NCBI GenBank assembly: GCA_030430365.1
Contig: JAUIFP010000004.1
Coordinates: 19,420 to 83,419 of the forward strand
Length of the DNA: 64,000 bases
Reading direction: 5' to 3'
Source: Alphaproteobacteria bacterium
Lineage (GTDB): Bacteria > Pseudomonadota > Alphaproteobacteria > Sphingomonadales > Sphingomonadaceae
The translations under genes were made by a program, and so were the position numbers. This document shows positions 7,094 to 15,309 of this stretch, piece after piece. Below the pieces are notes generated by a model that ran no database searches, was not told the origin of the DNA, and was given only the letters and a program-made list of their open reading frames with translations. Numbering within the stretch: the first letter of the stretch is position 1; each line of letters opens with the position of its first letter.

Positions 7094-9658
7094 TTAGAAT
7101 TCCTTGCGCACAGTCAGCTTCCATTCACGAGGTGCAGCAACGCGGGTCTGCTGGTTAATCGAGCCCTCGAGCAGCTGGTAGTGGTAGTACTTGTCCGCGA
7201 GGTTCGTGACCTGAAGCGTTGCGCTCCAGTCCTCGTCAGGCGACTTGTAGACCAGCTGAGCATTCCAGATCGAATACGGATCGATAATGAATTGCGGCAA
7301 AGGTGCACGAGTGCTGGAAGAACGATCGAAGGTCTGCTTCGACTGCCAGTTCCAGTCCAGGCGCGGAGTAAACGTGCCGATTTCGGTGAAGATATCGTAC
7401 GAAACATTCGCATGCATGTTCCATTCCGGCTGGCGGAGGTTGCCTGGGAACAGATAACCCGGCTGCCCCGGTTCGGCACCGGATTCGAACTTGTTGTAAC
7501 CACCGGTCCAATCAAGCCTTAGCCCATCCACCGGCAGCGCCGTGATCTCCCATTCGAAGCCTTTGACTTCGGCCGGGATGCCAACATTGTTCGAATAGTT
7601 CGTTGGGACCGGATTGCCCGGGAACTGTTCGCAGGCAGCGACAGCTTCCGGCGTCTGGTATTGATAGTTAAACCAGGTGGCCGTGCCCGTTCCCGGCTCA
7701 TTGAGGCATTGCGTGCCAAATGCGCTGGAAGACAGCTTCTTATAGTCGAGATAGAATGCCGTCAGATTGGTCCGCAGACGACGGTCGAGAATGTCGGCTT
7801 TGACACCAACCTCATAACTGATCAACTCTTCGTCGGAGGTCGGCCTTAGCTGACGGTCGTTGAGGATGATCGTGGTCAAACCCGGAGGACGGGAGCCAGT
7901 TGCAGCCGTCGCGTAAACAAGAACGTCTTCATTGATCTTGTAGTCTGTCGAAATCAGCCAGTCCCAACGGTTCTGCGTAGCATTGACGGCCTCGTCTACG
8001 ATCACACCCGCATTGGGATTGTCGATCGTGATCGCAATGTTGGTGTGGCTATAGCGTCCACCACCCGAAATACGCCAACGGTCGGTGAGGTTGTAGTCCA
8101 GGTGAGCAAAGACCGACTGCGACTTGTTCACGCCATGCACGCTGTTGGTCTGCTGAATGTTGACGAAACTGATGTAGTTGTTCTGATACCCATCTGTTTC
8201 CACAGCAAACCCGCCGAGATTCCAGACAAGGCGATCATCGAGCAGCGTACCGTCAAAGCGTAGCTCACCCGACCACATCTCGTCCTTGTTCAGGAAGTGC
8301 GAAATGACAGCGCCAAGCGGGGACTGGTCACCATTCTGCGTGAACTCGTTGCTATACTTCGTATAGGCACCGATCGCCGTCATATTGATATTGTCGGCGA
8401 GCGAAGCTTCGAGTTTGCCTGAAAGCATAGTGTGATCCGCAAACTTGCGCGGTTCGTAGCAGACATTATCAGAATAATGATCCGGAAATGCCGTTGGGCT
8501 GCCGCCAGGTACCGATGACGGAATTTCAGCCGTCAAATCGATCTTCGGGCGGCAGTTAGTGGCATACGTATCGTAAATCCCGCCATCGCGTGCCGGCGTA
8601 ACGAAGCGATTGTCCAGGATCACGCCATAGACGTTATAGGCCGCGAGCTGGTAGACCTGAGCAAGCGCGGACGCTGTACAAGGCTGGGGCCCAATCCCAT
8701 CGGGATAGCCATCAACCGGCTGAACGCAGGTGCCTGTATAGCCATAGGTTACTTCAGGCGTTTCCTCGAGGTCCTCTTCACGGTGACGAGCCGTAAGGAG
8801 AAGCGAGACGTCGGAGCTCGGCTCCCACAGCAACTTGACCTGCCCTACCGCAGTCGTACCGCCTCCGGTATGCCCAATGACGCAGTCTTTCTGGCCTGAA
8901 TCGGGCTGAAAATATGGCAACGAGCCGGCAAGTTCCGGTGTACCGAGTTTGTCCATCATGCAGGTAAAGTCGAGACGATTGCCGAAACCACGCTGGCGGT
9001 CGAAATGGCCAAACGCGCGCACCGCAAGTGTCGGCGAAAGCCCTACATCGAGCGCACCAGCTGCCTCCATATGGTCACGTGAGCCGTATCCCAAGCTAAC
9101 GAAGCCCGAACCATCGCCCTTCGGATCCTGAGTGAACAGCTTGATCGAGCCGGCAATCGAAGCATTGCCCGAAAGCGTGCTCTGCGGCCCGCGATTGACT
9201 TCCACGCGCACAACGTCGGTGAAATCCAGCTCGGAACCGGCAGTTGTGGAATGGTAGACGCCATCGTTATAGATGGCGACAGCAGGCGGCACCGCCAGAC
9301 TGGACGTTTCGCCTTGCTGCACACCGCGTAGCGATATCCGCGGCGTACCTGCTGACTGTGAGTCACCCGGCACTGTCTGCAAGTTCGGAACGACCGAACC
9401 AAGCGTACCGATATTGGTGACGTTCGCAGCTTCCAACTGCTCTTCGGTTTGCGCCGTGATCGCGATCGGCGTGTCCTGGATGCTCTCCTCGACATAACGC
9501 GCCGTTACCACGATCTCGGCGATCCCGCCCCTCGATTGCGGAGCTTCATCTTGCGCCATGGCTGGCTGCGAAATCACTGCCAGTCCGGCAAGGCAGCTAC
9601 CCGAAAGCAAACGCCAAGCGGCTGCTCCGGAAATACCATTTCCTCCCCGTCGTACCAT
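7094..9658 (-). CDS. TonB-dependent outer-membrane receptor 1
   Basis: From the ATG at 9656-9658, which has a GAGAGGG ribosome site, the product is 854 residues. It has a signal peptide ending AMA-Q and a plug domain starting AEIVVTARYVEESIQDTPIAITA (split here: AEIVVTARY then VEESIQDTPIA). VRVEVNRGPQSTLSG is the usual plug turn, and the long beta-barrel ends in Phe (RKEF). Longer upstream reading is poor protein. Sphingomonads use such receptors to import bulky aromatic, terpenoid or glycan compounds. A MarR-type box lies about 110 bases upstream, so the receptor is probably induced with the left-hand catabolic genes. Substrate unknown. Confidence 0.93.
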   Translation of the reverse strand: MVRRGGNGISGAAAWRLLSGSCLAGLAVISQPAMAQDEAPQSRGGIAEIVVTARYVEESIQDTPIAITAQTEEQLEAANVTNIGTLGSVVPNLQTVPGDSQSAGTPRISLRGVQQGETSSLAVPPAVAIYNDGVYHSTTAGSELDFTDVVRVEVNRGPQSTLSGNASIAGSIKLFTQDPKGDGSGFVSLGYGSRDHMEAAGALDVGLSPTLAVRAFGHFDRQRGFGNRLDFTCMMDKLGTPELAGSLPYFQPDSGQKDCVIGHTGGGTTAVGQVKLLWEPSSDVSLLLTARHREEDLEETPEVTYGYTGTCVQPVDGYPDGIGPQPCTASALAQVYQLAAYNVYGVILDNRFVTPARDGGIYDTYATNCRPKIDLTAEIPSSVPGGSPTAFPDHYSDNVCYEPRKFADHTMLSGKLEASLADNINMTAIGAYTKYSNEFTQNGDQSPLGAVISHFLNKDEMWSGELRFDGTLLDDRLVWNLGGFAVETDGYQNNYISFVNIQQTNSVHGVNKSQSVFAHLDYNLTDRWRISGGGRYSHTNIAITIDNPNAGVIVDEAVNATQNRWDWLISTDYKINEDVLVYATAATGSRPPGLTTIILNDRQLRPTSDEELISYEVGVKADILDRRLRTNLTAFYLDYKKLSSSAFGTQCLNEPGTGTATWFNYQYQTPEAVAACEQFPGNPVPTNYSNNVGIPAEVKGFEWEITALPVDGLRLDWTGGYNKFESGAEPGQPGYLFPGNLRQPEWNMHANVSYDIFTEIGTFTPRLDWNWQSKQTFDRSSSTRAPLPQFIIDPYSIWNAQLVYKSPDEDWSATLQVTNLADKYYHYQLLEGSINQQTRVAAPREWKLTVRKEF

Positions 9659-9769
9659 TTTTCTACCCTCTCTATTTCGAGCTCTATTACGTGTTTCTAC
9701 GCATCTCTGGTCGCCACAAATCAGACGTGACACCTGTGCGCTGCATGCCATGCGTGGAACCGCATAAAC

Positions 9770-9781
9770 ATAACATGATAA
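9770..9781. promoter_or_regulatory. Predicted MarR-type operator, box 2 (ATAACATGATAA)
   Basis: ATAACATGATAA lies 112 bases upstream of the receptor start and matches the TTAACATGATAA consensus at eleven of twelve positions. Read toward the gene it is TTATCATGTTAT. Confidence 0.6.
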
Positions 9782-10391
9782 TAATCTCCTGCTTGTTACC
9801 GTGTCAACGCGACAACTGCCCTCATTTGAACTGGCGCCTTGTGAAGGTGAGAGGAACGAGTCCTGCAGTGTCATGCGTTCCGCAAGGGCAAAACTGCTAT
9901 ACATCAGATCAAAATAGCTGGATGGACCAGATGTGAAATTCACATCAAAAAGAGACTTTTTATCTAGTATTATTAGATAGTTATATCCATTTGCGTGAAA
10001 CCGGCTCGGCAGTCCCTATCGCGCAGCAATCGGATTTACCTACGCGCGGCAGACGTCGCAGAACGCATTTTTCGAGCTCGCATTTCATCACCTGATCACC
10101 CGAATTTACTTGCCGGATTGAAGCAAAATCCAAGCGCAAACGAGGCCGCGTGTTGCAAATCAGCCGCACATTTCGGGGCCAAAAATAACATCAAATACGT
10201 ATTATGTTCACTAGATGGCGGGGCAAAAATCCGTCGATACGGCATGTCGAGATTCGCACAGGATCGGTGATCGGGATGTGCCGAAGGCGGACCTGAACAA
10301 TCCGCGGCGTCTGGGCAGCTGACAAGATCGTTTCATGCCTCTGGGGCACCAGGCTCGACTGACGAAAAATGTCTATGGCGAACGCAATGAA

Positions 10392-10422
10392 AAGGGCGGC
10401 CGGAAATCATCCAGCCGCCCTT
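10392..10422 (-). terminator. Probable terminator of the exported amidohydrolase gene
   Basis: AAGGGCGGC (10392-10400) and GCCGCCCTT (10414-10422) form a 9-base-pair stem with a 13-base loop. On the minus strand TTTTCATT follows. It lies 16 bases past the stop codon. Confidence 0.65.
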
Positions 10423-10437
10423 CATGAACACACCGAT

Positions 10438-11517
10438 CTAGTTGGCTGCGACGACAGGTAGCCCGAGCACTTTGGCCGGATTGTCTTTGAACATCGCCGT
10501 AAGTTCTTCTTCGGTGAAGCCTTCTTCGCGCAATACGCGAGCGGCAAGAACGAGTGCATCGGCGTGGTTATGCGAACCGATCAGGCCGCTATCCGTCGAG
10601 ACGATACAGTGTTCCGGACCGAGAGTTCTGATCGCCTTGACGACATCTTCACGCGTTCTACCGATCAGTTCCGTTGCTGTGACTTCCGCATAGGCGCCCA
10701 TTTGCGTGACCGCCTTCAATTGGTCGATCGTCGGATAAGTGAACATCGGCCCCATGCCCGGATGCGTTACGATGATGCGATCGATGCCCCGTTTCTTCGC
10801 CTCTTCGACAATTTGCACCATTTCGTGCGCGTAAACATGGCCAGTCGCGAGGGTGAGATCGTATTCCTTGATCAGGTCGAGAACTTCCAGCACCGCAGGA
10901 AGCAGGACTCCATCCTTGGATACGATCACATATGGGCGCTGCTCCTTGAGATATTTTACCTCATGTTCGGAGTCGTGCGTCGGCATCCAGACGACTTTGC
11001 CGTAGTGGCCTTCCACTTCGGCAAAATACCGGACGGCTTGCGGATTGATGCCGCCGACAGTGGCATTGAGGGCAAGACCGCCGAACACTTGCATGCCCGG
11101 CACCTCGTCATACTTCCTGACCAGGTTGGCAAGGCCGGCGGTACCGGTCCAATGGTTCTTGAACACGACCCCGCGCAGGCCCCGCTCACGCGCTAGTTTC
11201 GCGATTTCGAAAGCGTCCCACTGGCGATCGTACACATCCGGCCCATAATGCGCATGAACATCGATCGCCCCATCCAGGATAGGGTCATCCAGATGCTGAT
11301 CCACGGAGGGTTCGGTGAACCTTCCGCGATAGGAAAGCCATGCATTGAGATCCTTGTTGACCGATGGATTCACCACGGTTGCCGGTGCCGGCATCCAGGT
11401 AATCTCTGGATCGGAAGTTTCGGTTTCACCCGCAACGACAGGCGAGGCTGCAAATCCGGCAGCAAGAGCAATGCCGGACAACCCGATGACACATTCCTTC
11501 ACACGCTTTGAAAACAT
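10438..11517 (-). CDS. Exported amidohydrolase-like protein (DUF6282-type)
   Basis: From the ATG at 11515-11517, with an AAGGAGAGG ribosome site, the product is 359 residues with a signal peptide (cleavage near SPVVAG), so it should act in the periplasm. The mature part is a TIM-barrel metal hydrolase: DVHAHYGPD gives the HxH pair, VVFKNHW a lysine, LATGHVYAHE and VTHPGM further histidines, and STDSGLIGS the last acidic ligand. It is paralogous to the cytosolic protein at 26252-27193, sharing the VKDH/FKNH, GG-N and KxVWMPT segments. It probably hydrolyses an ester, lactone or amide of the imported substrate; the reaction is unknown. Confidence 0.8.
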   Translation of the reverse strand: MFSKRVKECVIGLSGIALAAGFAASPVVAGETETSDPEITWMPAPATVVNPSVNKDLNAWLSYRGRFTEPSVDQHLDDPILDGAIDVHAHYGPDVYDRQWDAFEIAKLARERGLRGVVFKNHWTGTAGLANLVRKYDEVPGMQVFGGLALNATVGGINPQAVRYFAEVEGHYGKVVWMPTHDSEHEVKYLKEQRPYVIVSKDGVLLPAVLEVLDLIKEYDLTLATGHVYAHEMVQIVEEAKKRGIDRIIVTHPGMGPMFTYPTIDQLKAVTQMGAYAEVTATELIGRTREDVVKAIRTLGPEHCIVSTDSGLIGSHNHADALVLAARVLREEGFTEEELTAMFKDNPAKVLGLPVVAAN

Positions 11518-11608
11518 TCCTGACCTCTCCTTCTTTGCCTTTTTCCAAGCCGGCTTCGCGGCAATCGAAACTCGCAAGCTCGTTGACTCGGCCTACGCAG
11601 AAACATAC

Positions 11609-11620
11609 TTATCATGTTTA
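11609..11620. promoter_or_regulatory. Predicted MarR-type operator, box 3 (TTATCATGTTTA)
   Basis: TTATCATGTTTA, followed by GTTTTGCAGC, lies in the divergent gap between the exported amidohydrolase (92 bases away) and the bicupin (65 bases away), so it could control both. The downstream TAGTTTTGCAGC is shared with the box at 20656. Confidence 0.62.
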
Positions 11621-11684
11621 GTTTTGCAGCGCGACCGTGTCACCATGCACGCGCCGAAACAACAGTTTGAGAGGAATAAGAGTA

Positions 11685-12614
11685 ATGTACGACAAGTCAG
11701 ACCCCCGCTCCAAGCTCTCCACGGCAAAGAACGATCCGTCCGGCAGCACGCCGACACCTGCGAGTCTGGGGCTCTATTACAAAGACAAGCCGGTTGAAGA
11801 GGACGACAATGGCAAGGCGTGGTACACGCGCGGCCAGGATCTGCTGGTCAACTATATCGAAGCGGCACCGGGCGCGACCTTCACCCGCAAAGACCAAAAG
11901 GACGAGTATATGATCGTCCTGCCCGACGATGATACGCCCTATGAAATCACCGCCATGGGCGAGACCAAGGAAGGCCCCGGCCATCAGCTGATCATCGTTC
12001 CGCCGGGCAACAGCACGATTACCTTTCCCAAGGGCGGACGCGTCGTAAGGCTGTTTTCGACCCAGTCGGAGGATCTGAACGCCAAATGCGCAAATGCCGA
12101 GACTTATGCGACACCCGACCCGAACATCCCGCCTTTCCAGCCTTGGCCGGATCCGGTCGATGGCTTCAAGCTGCGTGTCTACGACCTTTGGAAGACCCGC
12201 CAACCCGGGCAGCTTGGCCCGATCTGGCGCTGCACCACGATCATGCTGAACTTTCCGCCTCCCGGTGGCGGACCGCGTGACATCACCAAGATGTCACCCC
12301 ACAGCCATGACGATTTCGACCAGTGCTCGCTGGTGATGGCCGGTTCCTTCCTGCACAATATGCGCTGGCCCTGGGGCCTGGACAAGAATCTCTGGCGCCC
12401 GGACGAGGCCCCCGTGACGGAGGCCCCGTCCTGTACCATCATTCCGGCCAAGGTGATCCATTCTTCCGAAAGCCTGCACAGCTCCGGCAACCGGATGGCG
12501 GACATATTCGCGCCGCCTCGCCTCGATTTCTCGCTGCAGGAAGGCTGGGTGCAGAATGCCGATGAATATCCACTTCCCGAATGGGCAACCGAGAAGGAAA
12601 AGGCAACGGCCTGA
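11685..12614 (+). CDS. Bicupin-like protein of unknown reaction
   Basis: The ATG at 11685 follows a GAGAGGA ribosome site and gives 309 residues, MYDKSDPRSKL onward. Two beta-rich halves are visible. The first spans residues about 45-140 (GATFTRKDQKDEYMIVLPDDD, then HQLIIVPPGNSTITFPKGGRVV) and has a weak cupin pattern. The second, from about residue 195, has the metal-type signature MSPHSHDDFDQCSLVMAGS and a later AKVIHSSESLHS. I infer a two-domain cupin with a metal site mainly in the second half. It could be a dioxygenase, isomerase or decarboxylase. It heads a plus-strand group with an SDR and a carboxymuconolactone-decarboxylase-like gene. Confidence 0.65.
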   Translation: MYDKSDPRSKLSTAKNDPSGSTPTPASLGLYYKDKPVEEDDNGKAWYTRGQDLLVNYIEAAPGATFTRKDQKDEYMIVLPDDDTPYEITAMGETKEGPGHQLIIVPPGNSTITFPKGGRVVRLFSTQSEDLNAKCANAETYATPDPNIPPFQPWPDPVDGFKLRVYDLWKTRQPGQLGPIWRCTTIMLNFPPPGGGPRDITKMSPHSHDDFDQCSLVMAGSFLHNMRWPWGLDKNLWRPDEAPVTEAPSCTIIPAKVIHSSESLHSSGNRMADIFAPPRLDFSLQEGWVQNADEYPLPEWATEKEKATA

Positions 12615-12768
12615 CGCTGGCATTGCGCGAGGCCGTGAGCGATTTGCACGGCTTCGCGCCCACCGACGCCAGATTTGGCTCACGGAACGTCATACTGGCA
12701 ACGCATGACCCGAAAACGGGCAAGCCAAGACACAATTTCGAGGATGCGGGAAAGGATTGCGGCCCGAT

Positions 12769-13545
12769 ATGGATTTGGAGCTCGCCGGCAAATCTGTGCT
12801 GATTACAGGTGGCGCAAGCGGAATCGGCTATGCGTCCGCTGCAGCCTTCGCCCGCGAAGGCGCGCGTATCGCCATTCTCGACTGGAATACAGACACACTC
12901 GCCCGAGCGGAAACAGTCATCGCCGAAATGGGCACGCAAGTGCTGGCACGCCAGGTCGACGTGTCCAAGGCCGATCAGGTCGCTGCAGCTCATGCCGATG
13001 TCATCGAAGCCTTCGGTTCCATTGACGTCGCATTCAACAATGCCGGCATTGGGGCCGATTTCACATCGATCGAAGACGTCAGCGAGGATGTGTGGGACCG
13101 GATCATGGCCGTCAATTTGAAGGGCATCTTTCTTTGCATGCGCGCCCAACTGCGGCACATGCGGCCTCGCGGTACCGGATCGATCGTGAACACGACGTCC
13201 AACGTCGCGTTCGTTGGAGCCCCCGGAGCAGCCGTCTATGCTGCGAGCAAGCAAGGCATTGTCGGCATGACCCGCTCGGCCGCGCTTGAAGTGGCGGACA
13301 CCGATATTCGCATAAATTGCATCGCTCCCGGCGCGATAAACACGTCGATCGGCAAGTCAGCTGGGCGCAAGGCGGAGCCGCGCGATGCCCCCTACCCCGA
13401 TGCGATCATCCGCAAAGGGCTGCCGATCGGGCGTTTCGGAGAGCCGGAGGAAGTCGCCGATGCGGTCGTCTGGCTGGCAAGCCGGCGCGCTGGTCTGGCC
13501 CTGGGCGAGACACTGGTCATGGATGGCGGGTTTATCGCGCAATGA
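12769..13545 (+). CDS. Short-chain dehydrogenase/reductase
   Basis: Classical SDR of 258 residues. The TGGASGIGYASA cofactor loop is near residue 13, NNAGI near 90, a serine in TTSNVAF precedes the catalytic YAASK near 155, and the C-terminus is MDGGFIAQ. The aspartate after the second strand (ILDW) predicts NAD(H) preference. The ATG at 12769 is preceded by AAAGGA; a TTG four codons upstream is less likely because it abuts that site. It probably oxidises a secondary alcohol in the left-hand pathway. Confidence 0.88.
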   Translation: MDLELAGKSVLITGGASGIGYASAAAFAREGARIAILDWNTDTLARAETVIAEMGTQVLARQVDVSKADQVAAAHADVIEAFGSIDVAFNNAGIGADFTSIEDVSEDVWDRIMAVNLKGIFLCMRAQLRHMRPRGTGSIVNTTSNVAFVGAPGAAVYAASKQGIVGMTRSAALEVADTDIRINCIAPGAINTSIGKSAGRKAEPRDAPYPDAIIRKGLPIGRFGEPEEVADAVVWLASRRAGLALGETLVMDGGFIAQ

Positions 13546-13693
13546 ACTACATGGACGGATGTTGCCGCCACCCCTCTGAGCGGCCTGCCGCTGCTCAACA
13601 CTCGTTTACTTGGACAGAGCCTGTTCTACCGGTTCGAACTCAACACCACACGTGCCGGTTGGCGCGATCAGATTTTATGGGAAGGAAAGACGC

Positions 13694-14266
13694 ATGCGTA
13701 CGAAATTGAAGCGGCTCCCGCCGATGAAGGACGAAGAACTCAACGAGCAGCAAGAGGAAGTCATAGCGCCATTCCGCGAGGTAGGCGCCGATTTCAACGT
13801 CTCTCGCGCCTTCATCCGGCACCCGCGCGCGCTTGCCGCTTTCCGGGTCTGGGCGACCTACGTGATGATCGACAAGAACGATCTTGAAGAACGTGAACGC
13901 GAAATCGTGGCCATGCGAACGGCATGGCGCATCAGGGCACCCTATGTCTGGGCCCGCCATATCTCATACGGCGAAAAGGCAGGGCTGAGCGCGGAGGAAA
14001 TGGAAGGCCTCAAGCGCCCGATCGAAGATCGCAACTGGAGCGCGGCCGACATCGCCCTGATCAAGACTGCCGACGCTCTGGTCGACAAGTTCTTCGTGCC
14101 CGATGACGTGTGGGAAGAACTCTCAGCCCATTTCAACGACAAGCAATGCATGGACGCAATCTTCTGTTGCGGCCATTTCTGCCTGCTCGGAATGTTCCTG
14201 AATACTGCGGATACGCCGCTTGACGGCGACGTACCGCATGATCCCGACTTCGACGTCGTTGCCTGA
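13694..14266 (+). CDS. Carboxymuconolactone decarboxylase (AhpD-like) family protein
   Basis: From the ATG at 13694 (GGGAAGGAAAGA upstream) the product is 190 residues and all alpha-helical. EREREIVAMRTAWRIRAPYVW and ARHISYGEKAGLSAEEME are the hallmark helices of the CMD fold, with the conserved histidine in the second. The AhpD-type CxxC is not present in standard form (CCGHFC instead), so peroxidase activity is doubtful. A lactone hydrolase or decarboxylase step is possible. It is the last gene of the plus-strand group and is convergent with the aldo/keto reductase two bases later. Confidence 0.82.
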   Translation: MRTKLKRLPPMKDEELNEQQEEVIAPFREVGADFNVSRAFIRHPRALAAFRVWATYVMIDKNDLEEREREIVAMRTAWRIRAPYVWARHISYGEKAGLSAEEMEGLKRPIEDRNWSAADIALIKTADALVDKFFVPDDVWEELSAHFNDKQCMDAIFCCGHFCLLGMFLNTADTPLDGDVPHDPDFDVVA

Positions 14267-14268
14267 CC

Positions 14269-15297
14269 TTATCCCCTCCGGAGGGCGGCCTTGGTCGTCC
14301 CCGAGGGGCCATCATTGATGACATTCAGCGAGCTGCCCGGCGGCATGAGTTCGTCGATCCGGTCAAGCGTCTCATCGGACAGTTTGACGTCCAGCGCCGG
14401 AAGCAGGCTTTCCAGGTGATCCATCTTGCGCGGCCCGAGAATGGCCGCAGTCACCGCTGGATGCTGGATGACGAATGCCACTGCCATTTGTGCCAGCGTG
14501 ATGCCGTTTTCCTCTGCCAGATCGGACAGCTCCCCGACGATGCGCAGCTTGTTGCGGATTGCATCTGTATGCGGATCGAACGCCTTGCCAGTAATCCGGC
14601 CGAAAAATGCCATGCGGTTCTCACCCTCAAGATCCTCCGGCTTGCGATATCTGCCTGAGAGGTATCCGCCATCGAGCGGGCTGAAGGTAATCGCCCCCAT
14701 GCCATACCGCTTGCAGGCGGGAAGCACGAAGCGTTCGATATGTCGATTGAATATCGAATAATGGGACTGGTCGCAGCGGAAGCGGCCGAAACCCATCTTC
14801 TCTGAAATCCAGTGAGATTCAACGATGCGGTCGGCAGGAAGGCTCGAACATCCGAACTGACGGATCTTGCCCTGGCGGACCAGTTCTGTGAGCGTGAAGA
14901 GCACCTCTTCCAGCTCAACCGTGTCGTCGAAACGGTGGTACTGATACAGGTCGATATAGTCGGTACCCAGCCGCCGAAGGCTATCTTCGACCGCACGCAC
15001 GATCCAGCGCCGCGATCCCCCGCGCATATTCGGATCGTCTCCCATTCCGGCGAAGAACTTGGTCGCAACCACCAGATTGTCGCGCTTGCCCTTGATTGCC
15101 TTGCCGACAATTTCTTCAGACTCTCCGCGCGAATAGCCGTCCGCAGTGTCGATGAAATTGATCCCGGCATCGATCGCCCGGTCGATAATACGCACGCAAT
15201 CGTCATGGTCTGGATTGCCGATATTCCCCAGCATCATCGTCCCGAGACAGAAGGGACTGACCTGCATTCCAGTGCCGCCAAGCGTGCGCATTTCCAT
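14269..15297 (-). CDS. Aldo/keto reductase
   Basis: A 342-residue TIM-barrel reductase. FIDTADGYSRGESE supplies the catalytic Asp and Tyr, LVVATKFF the Lys and YQYHRFDD the His. IAILGPRKMDHL near the C-terminus is the NADP-binding loop. It is the last of four same-strand genes (two monooxygenases, the triple-SnoaL protein and this), following the triple-SnoaL stop by 12 bases with a GGAGAAC ribosome site. It likely reduces an aldehyde or ketone formed in this cluster. Confidence 0.88.
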   Translation of the reverse strand: MEMRTLGGTGMQVSPFCLGTMMLGNIGNPDHDDCVRIIDRAIDAGINFIDTADGYSRGESEEIVGKAIKGKRDNLVVATKFFAGMGDDPNMRGGSRRWIVRAVEDSLRRLGTDYIDLYQYHRFDDTVELEEVLFTLTELVRQGKIRQFGCSSLPADRIVESHWISEKMGFGRFRCDQSHYSIFNRHIERFVLPACKRYGMGAITFSPLDGGYLSGRYRKPEDLEGENRMAFFGRITGKAFDPHTDAIRNKLRIVGELSDLAEENGITLAQMAVAFVIQHPAVTAAILGPRKMDHLESLLPALDVKLSDETLDRIDELMPPGSSLNVINDGPSGTTKAALRRG

Positions 15298-15309
15298 GAA
15301 TGTGTTCTC

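Larger units (their letters stand above)
9659..10437. other. 780-base regulatory gap upstream of TonB receptor 1
   Basis: No convincing gene. The gap holds the operator at 9770-9781, a 15-base inverted repeat ATGTGAAATTCACAT (9931-9945), an AT-rich hairpin TATCTA/TAGATA (9961-9979), a palindrome AATACGTATT (10194-10203) inside AACAT/ATGTT arms, and the terminator of the next gene. The clustering of palindromes in AT-rich sequence suggests more than one DNA-binding protein acts here. Confidence 0.5.

Noticed and set aside
9931-9945. CRP/FNR-type site suggested by TGTGA and TCACA
   Set aside because: The half-sites are separated by three bases instead of six, so a standard CRP dimer would not fit; kept only as an inverted repeat.
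9995-10270. Small open frame in the gap upstream of TonB receptor 1
   Set aside because: No ribosome site, no recognisable fold, and it would cover the palindromic regulatory sequence.
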